From Bacteroidota bacterium (GTDB lineage: Bacteria; Bacteroidota; Ignavibacteria; Kapaibacteriales; UBA2268), in contig JAJRPT010000113.1 in assembly GCA_024280675.1 (NCBI GenBank), positions 1 through 27,441 of the forward strand: 27,441 nucleotides of DNA. The letters run 5' to 3'. Each line of letters starts with the position of its first letter. Positions within the stretch are counted from its first letter, which is position 1. Of the stretch, positions 6,442 to 13,205 are shown one piece after another. A model generated the notes under the pieces. It made no database searches and was not told where the DNA came from. It saw only the letters and a program-made list of their open reading frames with translations. Made by a program: the position numbers and the translations under genes.

Positions 6442-7878
6442 TTACTCCTCATTCAATTTTTCTCTGATTTGGAGCAATGCAATCGATTCGATATGCCAAG
6501 TCTGGGGGAACATATCAAAGGGTAATATCTTTTTTATTATGTATTTTTCCTCTAGTATTTTGCAATCACGAGATTGGGTCATTGGATTGCAACTGACATA
6601 TACTATTGTTTTTGGGGAAATATCCAGCAAATGGGCAAGCAGGTTTTTGTGGACTCCAGCACGGGGAGGATCAATGATGACAATGTCTGGCTTCTCTAGG
6701 CTGGAGAGTAGCTCAGGCATTTGCTTGCCGTGGAGGTCGGCGACGTAAAAATAAGCATTGTGTATTTCATTTTCCTTTGCATTCTCTTTTGCGTCATCAA
6801 CGGCAGAGCTGTTCATCTCAATGCCGATAATCTTCTTAGAGTTTTTTGCCAAAGGTAGTGTGATTGAACCAGCTCCACAGTAGAGATCCCAAACAATATC
6901 GCTTGTTTTGGCTTGTGCGTATTCAATTATTTTTTCAATAAAAGCATTCAGCCCAAAAGTATTTGTCTGGAAAAATGATCGGGGAGAAATCTTATAATCA
7001 ATCCCAAGAATATTTTCTTTCAAAAATCCAGGACCACAAACTAGGGTTGATCGCTCAATATCAACTGGCGATTTTGTGCCATTGACCGAATGAATAATGG
7101 TTGAGACTTCAGACTCAGTCGGAAAATCATTATAAAACCAGTCCATGAATTGGGGATGGGAGTCTGGGCCGGAAAATGTGATAAGGTTCACCAGAATTTC
7201 TCCATTAAGTGACGAAACCCGAAATCCCAGCTCACGCAAAAAGCCCTCTCCAGTTCGCAGGTTATAAGCTGGTACATCATGTTCTTGAGCCTTTGACCGA
7301 AGCAATTCAAGTATTTTCCCAGCCCTAGAATCTGTGATATGACACTCTTTGACATCAATCACCTTGTCGTATCGCCCCTTGGCATGAAGCCCCAGAGCAA
7401 AGTTCTTCCCCCCCAACTCCTTGCCACTTTTGACCTCTGCCTTTGTGAGCCAGCGACTTCCTCCAAAGGAAAATTCCATCTTGTTACGATAATAAAATTC
7501 TTTTGGTGCGGGGCTAACATCAAGGATTTCTTCTGGGAAAATCTTTGCGTGCCGCTCGAAAGCATCTTTGACATGAGTTTTTTTCCATTGAAGCTGCTTT
7601 TGGTAATTCATGTTCTGCTGCGAACATCCACCACAGTCCCCAAAATAATTACACTTGGCTTCTATCCTGTGGGGCGAGGGTTCAAGAACTTCCAAGATAA
7701 GAGATTCGAGTCGGTTTTTTCTCTTTCTGAGCCGCAAAGCCCGCACCTTGTCTCCCGGAACTCCGCCAGGGAGGAAATGCACAAGACCCTCACATCGTGC
7801 TATCGAAATTCCCTCGAATGCGATTGCTTCAATTTCAAGCAGGTCGATTATTTCTTTTTTTTCTTTTCGTCTTGACAT
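6442..7878 (-). CDS. rlmD: RlmD/TrmA-family RNA (uracil-5-)-methyltransferase
   Basis: An S-adenosylmethionine-dependent enzyme that makes 5-methyluridine in RNA, most likely 23S rRNA. From the ATG at 7878 it is 478 residues. Domains: a TRAM RNA-binding domain (about 12-70, with AFEGISIARCEGLVHFLPG), then the iron-sulfur cysteines C76, C82, C85 (CNYFGDCGGC) and a likely fourth at C179. The Rossmann methyltransferase domain has DLYCGAGSITLPLA (about 331-344), DPPRAGVH (403-410) and the catalytic VSCNP motif with C430, ending with DMFPQTWHIE. A TTG at 7914 would add 12 residues but overlap the divergent recombinase-like gene. The family has several target specificities (U747, U1939, U54); the [4Fe-4S] cysteines favour an RlmD/RlmC-like enzyme, but the exact target is inferred. 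Confidence 0.93.
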   Translation of the reverse strand: MSRRKEKKEIIDLLEIEAIAFEGISIARCEGLVHFLPGGVPGDKVRALRLRKRKNRLESLILEVLEPSPHRIEAKCNYFGDCGGCSQQNMNYQKQLQWKKTHVKDAFERHAKIFPEEILDVSPAPKEFYYRNKMEFSFGGSRWLTKAEVKSGKELGGKNFALGLHAKGRYDKVIDVKECHITDSRAGKILELLRSKAQEHDVPAYNLRTGEGFLRELGFRVSSLNGEILVNLITFSGPDSHPQFMDWFYNDFPTESEVSTIIHSVNGTKSPVDIERSTLVCGPGFLKENILGIDYKISPRSFFQTNTFGLNAFIEKIIEYAQAKTSDIVWDLYCGAGSITLPLAKNSKKIIGIEMNSSAVDDAKENAKENEIHNAYFYVADLHGKQMPELLSSLEKPDIVIIDPPRAGVHKNLLAHLLDISPKTIVYVSCNPMTQSRDCKILEEKYIIKKILPFDMFPQTWHIESIALLQIREKLNEE

Positions 7879-7900
7879 TATTTTTCGTTTATTTTGCTTT

Positions 7901-8797
7901 ATGATTGAGGACAAATTTAAGAAAATTGAAATTGAGCCAGAAGAATTATCTTCTCTTGTGAGCCAATATTTAAATTCTTGCCAAATGGCAAAATCTACCG
8001 TTCGGTCTCGTAAATTTGCTCTTTCGGCTTTTACGCAATACCATAAAACTCGGAAAGTATTTTATTTCTACCCAGAGCATATTAATAAATATCGCCATCA
8101 CCTAGAATATAAACTCTACCTTAGTCCGCTCACCGTTCGTAATTATCTGGTGGCATTAAATAAGTTTTTTGATTATTTGTGCAAGGAAAATATTCTCGAG
8201 AAAAATCCAGCTAAAAGAATTAAATATAAAATAAAAAAAGAAAAAAGAAATATTATAAATAATGAAGCAATTAATTATGAGAATGTGTTTGTCTCACCCA
8301 ATAAAATAAAAGAAATAATACACACGCCCGCCCTTGAAATTGCGGGCAAAAGAAATAAATTGATCTTTTTAATGTCAGTTTATAGTGGTGTTTCAGCAAA
8401 ATTTATTTGCTCACTGAAAAAAATAGACCTGGTTAAATCCGAACGAACTTACTACCTTGTCGGCTCAGAAGCAAAGCATCCAGTCGATACCAAAATTAAT
8501 TTCTTAATAAAAGATTATCTAAATGACACTCGCACCCACGACACAGAATATTTATTTTTTAGTACAGCCAGGAATAGTTTTGGAAAAAAATTAGCACCAG
8601 AATTCTTGAGGAATATTCTGAGGAATTATCTTAATTCCATTGACATCACTGGCCCTCCCGCCAAACTTTTGCGTACCACAAGCATGCTACTCTATATCGA
8701 CAAGCATAAATCAAAGAAGAAGTTAATAGACAAATTCGGTATCAAGACCGCAAGCGTTGCTGGTAAATATATGGACTTGCATACACATTTTAAGTAA
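7901..8797 (+). CDS. Degenerate tyrosine-recombinase/integrase-like protein
   Basis: A 298-residue protein with the two-domain layout of XerC/D-type recombinases. The N-terminal SAM-like core-binding domain (about 14-105, with LSPLTVRNYLVALNKFFDYL and ENPAK-like KNPAKRI) is well preserved. In the C-terminal catalytic domain the usual TGLR-x-SE box reads YSGVSAKFICSL, so the first catalytic Arg is Ser164. The HxLRH box reads KLLRTT, keeping R258 but losing both His. The third box has I281 where LGH is expected, while Y290 remains. Strand cleavage is therefore unlikely; a DNA-binding or accessory role is possible. The ATG at 7901 leaves 22 bp to rlmD; the frame stays open upstream but overlaps rlmD antisense. 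The 3' end overlaps hddC by 8 bp, tail to tail. Very AT-rich and lysine-rich. Confidence 0.8.
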   Translation: MIEDKFKKIEIEPEELSSLVSQYLNSCQMAKSTVRSRKFALSAFTQYHKTRKVFYFYPEHINKYRHHLEYKLYLSPLTVRNYLVALNKFFDYLCKENILEKNPAKRIKYKIKKEKRNIINNEAINYENVFVSPNKIKEIIHTPALEIAGKRNKLIFLMSVYSGVSAKFICSLKKIDLVKSERTYYLVGSEAKHPVDTKINFLIKDYLNDTRTHDTEYLFFSTARNSFGKKLAPEFLRNILRNYLNSIDITGPPAKLLRTTSMLLYIDKHKSKKKLIDKFGIKTASVAGKYMDLHTHFK

Positions 8798-9503
8798 TAA
8801 GTGGCTTTCTCTTGGCAAAATCTTTTTGTGCCTGTAAAAAATCTTCCTCCACTCCAATGTCAATGAAATAGCCGTTTACTATTTCGCCATAAGCATTTAG
8901 TTTGTTTAAATATACTTCCAGGAAATCTTTCTCGAAAGAGTATTTTTTGTTCAATTTATAATTATTTAGTAAATCTCTTTTAATAAGATAAACTCCACAA
9001 TTAATCATACCACTTTCAATATTTCTCTTTTCTTTAAAATTAATTATTTTATTGCTAGAATTTAAATCTACAGTCCCATAGCGGTGAGGATTAGTCATTT
9101 TTTTTAAGCCAAGAATAATATCAGCTTTTTTTCCAATCATGTTTCCAGTAAATATTCTAGGATTAAACTCTAGGAAAGAATCGCCGTTTAGAATAAATAT
9201 TTCTGCATCTTCCAAAGATGAATGATGAAGTGCTGCAGAAATTGCACCGCCAGTGCCAAGTGGCACACTCTCATAGCAATACTGGATGTCCACGCCCAGA
9301 TATGAGGACTGGAAATGATCTTGGATCTGCTCTGCCAAATAGCCAACCGAAAGGATAATTCTTTTGAACTGCAAAGCGGCAAGGTGTTGTAAAATATACT
9401 CAAGGAATGGACTGCCGGCAACCATTGCCATGGGTTTTGGAGTCTGTGGCAAAAGATGCTGCAACCTCTTTCCCAGGCCGCCGGCTAAAATAATAGCCTC
9501 CAT
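8790..9503 (-). CDS. hddC: Sugar-1-phosphate nucleotidyltransferase, HddC-like (heptose-1-phosphate guanylyltransferase)
   Basis: A 237-residue nucleotidyltransferase with a Rossmann-like NTP_transferase domain. It starts MEAIILAGGLGKRLQHLLPQ followed by TPKPM, the G-rich nucleotide-binding loop and PKP motif. It contains GTGGAI (about residues 83-88), a metal-binding ILNGDSF (about 103-109) and a C-terminal VEEDFLQAQ segment. In the GDP-heptose pathway HddC converts D-glycero-alpha-D-manno-heptose 1-phosphate and GTP to GDP-heptose. Placement immediately after hddA, with no intergenic base between them, strongly supports this over a generic glucose-1-phosphate enzyme. Substrate and nucleotide are inferred from family and neighbour. 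It is the last gene of the cluster and converges on the recombinase-like gene. Confidence 0.85.
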   Translation of the reverse strand: MEAIILAGGLGKRLQHLLPQTPKPMAMVAGSPFLEYILQHLAALQFKRIILSVGYLAEQIQDHFQSSYLGVDIQYCYESVPLGTGGAISAALHHSSLEDAEIFILNGDSFLEFNPRIFTGNMIGKKADIILGLKKMTNPHRYGTVDLNSSNKIINFKEKRNIESGMINCGVYLIKRDLLNNYKLNKKYSFEKDFLEVYLNKLNAYGEIVNGYFIDIGVEEDFLQAQKDFAKRKPLIT

Positions 9504-10529
9504 TTACCTTACCACCCAAGTCTCAAGTCCGTATTTGGTGAACTCGAATCTATTGAACTCGCCACCAAACTTTTTGAGCGCGTTCATAAGTTTATACTTT
9601 CCTTTTTCGTGGCAATAAAACATGATGAATCCGCCTCCGCCCGCACCCGTTATTTTCCCGCCAATAGCACCATTTTCTAAGGCACATGAGTAGATTTCAT
9701 CAATGAAGGGATTGGTCACTTCGCTCGTGAGCTGTTTTTTATACTTCCAGCCATTACTAAGTATATTGCCAATGTTGCTCAATCCACCACAAAGCACAGC
9801 TTCCTTCATCGCAATGGCTTGTTTTTTCAGCTCGTGCATGCCTTCAAGAGATGACATATTTTTATTGCTTACATTCTTTGTCTGAGAGTCAATTATTTTT
9901 GCCGATAAGCGACTGGTGCCAGTGTAATAGAGTAATAAATTATGATTAAACTCAGCAATGATTTCCCGCCGAACACGCAAAGGATTGACTATTACCTTGT
10001 CACCGGGATAGAACTCCATGAAGTTGAATCCGCCAAATGCCGCCGCATATTGATCTTGCTTCCCTCCTGCCATTCCCAAATCGAGTCGTTCAATCTCGTA
10101 GGCCAAATGAGCCAAGTCATACTCGCCAAGTGCAATGGATTGCCAGCGTGAGAAAGCTCCTAGAATTGCCACAGTGAGAGTCGAAGATGTGCCCAGACCA
10201 GAGCCAGCCGGTGCGTCCACGTAGCTCGTGAGTTCAAAAGAAAGTGCCCCAAGATTGTAATCTTTTACTACCCTGTTGTACACTCCTTTATGAAGAAGAA
10301 GAGAACCACTTAGCTCTAAAAATTCAGTAGAGTCACAGGTGAAAACTTCCCCCCTATCGTGCGCTTTTAACACAATCTGACCGTCGTTACGGGGTTTTAT
10401 CGTGGCATAGGCGTATAAATTAATAGTGGCATTTAAGACCGAACCGCCGTATTCATCTGAATAAGGACTTAGGTCTGTGCCACCTCCTGCCAAACCAAGA
10501 CGCAATGGCGCCTTCGACCTTATGAGCAT
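9504..10529 (-). CDS. hddA: GHMP-family kinase, HddA-like (heptose 7-phosphate kinase)
   Basis: A 341-residue GHMP kinase from the ATG at 10529. It begins MLIRSKAPLRLGLAGGGTDL, the hallmark of D-glycero-alpha-D-manno-heptose 7-phosphate kinases, then SPYSDEYGGSVLNATINLY. The ATP-binding loop PAGSGLGTSSTL is at about 106-117, and the C-terminal GHMP motif KITGAGGGGFIMFYC at about 290-304. An upstream in-frame ATG at 10574 would add 15 residues overlapping the previous gene, and family comparison favours the internal start. HddA phosphorylates heptose 7-phosphate at C1, feeding HddC, which follows directly. GmhA and GmhB, needed before and between these steps, are not in the window. The gene begins 2 bp after its upstream neighbour's stop. 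Confidence 0.9.
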   Translation of the reverse strand: MLIRSKAPLRLGLAGGGTDLSPYSDEYGGSVLNATINLYAYATIKPRNDGQIVLKAHDRGEVFTCDSTEFLELSGSLLLHKGVYNRVVKDYNLGALSFELTSYVDAPAGSGLGTSSTLTVAILGAFSRWQSIALGEYDLAHLAYEIERLDLGMAGGKQDQYAAAFGGFNFMEFYPGDKVIVNPLRVRREIIAEFNHNLLLYYTGTSRLSAKIIDSQTKNVSNKNMSSLEGMHELKKQAIAMKEAVLCGGLSNIGNILSNGWKYKKQLTSEVTNPFIDEIYSCALENGAIGGKITGAGGGGFIMFYCHEKGKYKLMNALKKFGGEFNRFEFTKYGLETWVVR

Positions 10530-10531
10530 TA

Positions 10532-11326
10532 TTAAAGCCTGTATTGAATTAATAAAGAAAAATTGAACGCCCAAGCATAAGTTTCATTGATTATAGCATT
10601 TTTTCTGGTGAGCAATAGGTTGCCTGTAGAATCATCTCTTAAAAATAAATTTAGAAGCTGAAGACCACCGCTCATGTTTATCATCCACCTTTCTTGAATT
10701 TCTCCGTCAATCCCTAGCCTGAATAAAGTTCCTAGCCTAAGGGTGTTCTCTTTTGTAAGCTCAAAAGTATTATTTCCAACATAACTTTCCTCCCATGCCT
10801 TGACAAATCCATCAATATCTTTTTGGGTGCCGTCTCCACGAACTGTCAGTTTTCTGGAGTAAGTACGGCCACTGAGATAGCTTGCGTGCAACTCGATGCC
10901 TGCCCAAAGATGAGCATTGCCCAAAGGGAAACGAGCCATAGAATAGTGCCACCCAGTGTAGACGTTACTGATATTGAAACTATGGGTGTCAGTAAACAGT
11001 AATGACGAAAGAAAAGATTTCGTCTGAGAATCAAAAAAATAAATTGAAAAACCCAATGGAATCCTGTGAACATCTTCGTCGTCTAAATAGCGAGTGACCC
11101 TTAGATCAATTCCAGATTCGGCATTGACAAATCCACCGCCGAAAGATTTTATTTCTGGTAAGTATTTAATGTACTCGCCGGCAGGATTGTCGCCCACCAA
11201 CTGCAGGGTAGAAATTCCAACCGCAAAGGCATAGTCTGATTTGTATTTATAAATCTGACGAAAGTCTTGGGCTGACATATTGTTTGAAATAAATGACAAT
11301 ATTATTAAAATAAAAACATACTTCAT
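10532..11326 (-). CDS. Predicted outer-membrane or periplasmic protein of unknown function
   Basis: A 264-residue exported protein. The signal peptide is residues 1-20 (hydrophobic VFILIILSFIS, cleavage after MSAQ). The mature part is rich in alternating aromatic and polar residues, for example FGGGFVNAESGIDLRVTRYL, HLWAGIELHASYL and RLGTLFRLGIDG, and ends FNFSLLIQYRL, as expected for an outer-membrane beta-barrel. I recognise no family. It overlaps the upstream glycosyltransferase gene by 4 bp and is followed after 2 bp by hddA, so it belongs to the glycan cluster. A role in assembly or export of the glycan is possible but is only inferred from position. Confidence 0.75.
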   Translation of the reverse strand: MKYVFILIILSFISNNMSAQDFRQIYKYKSDYAFAVGISTLQLVGDNPAGEYIKYLPEIKSFGGGFVNAESGIDLRVTRYLDDEDVHRIPLGFSIYFFDSQTKSFLSSLLFTDTHSFNISNVYTGWHYSMARFPLGNAHLWAGIELHASYLSGRTYSRKLTVRGDGTQKDIDGFVKAWEESYVGNNTFELTKENTLRLGTLFRLGIDGEIQERWMINMSGGLQLLNLFLRDDSTGNLLLTRKNAIINETYAWAFNFSLLIQYRL

Positions 11327-12342
11327 ATAGTTTCCCTAATAGAATAAACATTGGTCATGGGTGAATTCTTGACTATCATCTCGCCTATCAAACCCATTGA
11401 AATAAATTGAATGCCTACAACAATTAGAACTAAACCAAAGATAGCAAGCGGGCGATTGCTCAGGTAAGTATTGCCCAAAAGCCACTCCACAAGTAAGTAG
11501 CCGTCAATGGCTAGACCACAAAATACACTAAGAAATCCAAATAAGCCGAAAAGATGTAGTGGCTTTTTAAAGAATCTGGTCACAAAAACTACAGTAATCA
11601 AATCAAAAAAACCATTGAAGAATCTTGCCGTTCCAAATTTTGAGTGTCCGTGCTTTCTGGGGTGATGTTGTACCACAATCTCGGTCACCAAAAAGCCGTC
11701 CTGATGGGCAAGTGCTGGCAAAAACCGGTGCATCTCACCGTAAACATGTAGGCTTTTTGCACAATCTCGGCGGTATGCCTTCAGACCGCAATTAAAATCA
11801 TGCAGTTTTATTCCAGAGGCTAAAGAAGTGACTCTGTTGAATAATTTTGATGGCAGTGTCTTTGAAATGGGATCGTATCTCTTCATCTTCCATCCCGAAA
11901 CCAAGTCATAGCCTTGTTCAATCTTGGATACAAGATTTGGTATCTCGGCTGGGTCATCTTGGAGATCGGCATCCATGGTGATAATAATATCGCCAGATGC
12001 ACGCTCGAATCCGACCGAAAGTGCTGCAGATTTGCCGTAATTTCTTCTGAATCTAATTGCCTTAAAACGTTTGTCTGACTTGTTTAAACCAGTAATAATG
12101 CTGTAGGACTGGTCGCTTGAACCATCATCGACAAAAATCACCTCCCACAAGGATTTTGCTACAAGGGTTAAATGTTTTTCCAACTTTTCACTCAGCTCCA
12201 CAAGAGACTCTTCTTCGTTGAGAAGGGGAATGACCACTGATATTTTCAATTTCTCATCGTCGCCTTCGGCAACTCTAGTGCCACTATCACAGGAACCTTT
12301 AAATTGAGTTTGGTAGTCTTTTGTCTGTTCTTTATTGTCCAC
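11323..12342 (-). CDS. GT2 polyprenyl-phosphate glycosyltransferase with C-terminal membrane anchor (DPM1/GtrB-like)
   Basis: A 339-residue GT2 enzyme, expected to transfer a sugar from a nucleotide donor to undecaprenyl phosphate on the cytoplasmic side. After a 31-residue charged leader it has KISVVIPLLNEEESL (33-47), EVIFVDDGSSD (67-77), RNYGKSAALSVGF (100-112) and the metal-binding MDADLQDDP (123-131). HDFNCGLKAY and an RKHGHSKFG motif follow, typical of DPM/GtrB enzymes. Two membrane helices lie at about 264-288 and 299-320. The start is GTG at 12342, immediately after the TAA of the upstream gene (zero spacing); no ATG is available before the first conserved strand. The overlap with the next gene is 4 bp. 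The transferred sugar is unknown; heptose is tempting, given hddA and hddC, but unproven. Confidence 0.9.
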   Translation of the reverse strand: MDNKEQTKDYQTQFKGSCDSGTRVAEGDDEKLKISVVIPLLNEEESLVELSEKLEKHLTLVAKSLWEVIFVDDGSSDQSYSIITGLNKSDKRFKAIRFRRNYGKSAALSVGFERASGDIIITMDADLQDDPAEIPNLVSKIEQGYDLVSGWKMKRYDPISKTLPSKLFNRVTSLASGIKLHDFNCGLKAYRRDCAKSLHVYGEMHRFLPALAHQDGFLVTEIVVQHHPRKHGHSKFGTARFFNGFFDLITVVFVTRFFKKPLHLFGLFGFLSVFCGLAIDGYLLVEWLLGNTYLSNRPLAIFGLVLIVVGIQFISMGLIGEMIVKNSPMTNVYSIRETI

Positions 12343-13101
12343 TTATCTGCTTATTATAATTTTTTTATTAATTAATCTCTTTTCCGATTCTGCTCTAAGA
12401 AAATATACTCCAGAGTGAAATCCTGACAAATCAATTTCCCTCACCAATGAGCCATTGTGGTAAACAGGCTTGCCCAGGGAGTTGAATATTGAAACATCTT
12501 TTAGCCCCGCATTTGAGAATAAGCGCGAGTTACTATAGCGAATTATGTTTTCTTTGTCAGAGTTTTCCACTGAGCTGGGTACTAAGTTGTAAAAAACATG
12601 GATATAAAACTCAACTCGCTCAAGATTTTCATTGTCCCAGAATAATTCTTTAGTCTGGCTTATGTTTTCTATGAAAAAAGAACCATTGTCGATATCTGTC
12701 ACTATTATGGAATCAACGTCATTGTCCTTGAAATCAAGTGACATCAGGAGATCTTTTTGGAAATAATACATAATAATATGATACTTTTGAAATTGCTTGT
12801 CCTCTTCGGTCTTGGGCCTTATGTCTTTATTTGACCATAGTTTAAGCCCATTGCTTTGGTCAATTTCCTCAATCTTTAAAGCGCACATATTTACTTTACC
12901 TGGTGGTTTACCCGGCATTAATTCGAGCTCTCCAAATGCTGAATCAATCCCGTAGCTAGCCTCCGAAGAGACGCCTATGCTTAGCTTATTGACAAAGTCC
13001 ACGCCCTGAGAATCAACTACTTGAATTGGTATTATGATGTTTTTGGAAGCTGCTAAACCAACAGAAACATAAAAGATTATTATGATTATTATTATTTTCA
13101 T
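12343..13101 (-). CDS. Secreted protein with T9SS type A sorting domain
   Basis: A 252-residue protein from the ATG at 13101; a TTG three codons upstream is less likely. The signal peptide is an isoleucine run (MKIIIIIIIFYVSVGLA). The middle (about 25-185) is a beta-rich region without recognised domains. The last 70 residues form a T9SS-like sorting domain: LKDVSIFNSLGKPVYHNGSL, then IDLSGFHSGVYFLRAES and KKIIISR. Such tails send proteins through the Por/T9SS translocon to the surface, where the tail is usually replaced by an A-LPS anchor. It is the first gene of the glycan cluster, joined without a gap to the GT2 gene, which may link a T9SS cargo to glycan or anchor synthesis. It follows the terminator of the upstream operon. 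Confidence 0.82.
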   Translation of the reverse strand: MKIIIIIIIFYVSVGLAASKNIIIPIQVVDSQGVDFVNKLSIGVSSEASYGIDSAFGELELMPGKPPGKVNMCALKIEEIDQSNGLKLWSNKDIRPKTEEDKQFQKYHIIMYYFQKDLLMSLDFKDNDVDSIIVTDIDNGSFFIENISQTKELFWDNENLERVEFYIHVFYNLVPSSVENSDKENIIRYSNSRLFSNAGLKDVSIFNSLGKPVYHNGSLVREIDLSGFHSGVYFLRAESEKRLINKKIIISR

Positions 13102-13122
13102 ATTTGCCAAAAGTCAAGATAC

Positions 13123-13167
13123 TAAAAAAAAGGGCAACTCTATATAATTATATAAAAAGTTGCCCTT
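13123..13167 (-). terminator. Strong intrinsic terminator of the T9SS operon
   Basis: AAGGGCAACT (13130-13139) and AGTTGCCCTT (13158-13167) form a perfect 10-bp stem. On the minus strand it is followed by an eight-U tract. The loop contains the perfect palindrome TATATAATTATATA (13141-13154), which can extend the stem. It ends transcription about 40-80 bp after the stop of the 1108-residue gene and separates the two minus-strand operons. Confidence 0.92.
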
Positions 13168-13175
13168 GTATTTGT

Positions 13176-13200
13176 CCTCATCAAAAATGTTGAGATGAGG
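13176..13200 (-). other. Second hairpin upstream of the terminator
   Basis: CCTCATC (13176-13182) pairs with GATGAGG (13194-13200), a 7-bp stem with an 11-base loop. It lies between the stop codon and the main terminator. It has no U-tract of its own, and probably stabilises the 3' end of the mRNA. Confidence 0.55.
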
Positions 13201-13205
13201 GTGTG

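Noticed and set aside
7655..7900. Upstream extension of the recombinase-like frame
   Set aside because: The extension lies antisense to the conserved N-terminal region of rlmD and resembles nothing recombinase-like; the ATG at 7901 fits better.
10530..10574. Upstream ATG for hddA
   Set aside because: It adds 15 residues not typical of HddA and overlaps the preceding coding sequence; the ATG at 10529 starts exactly at the family's conserved N-terminus.
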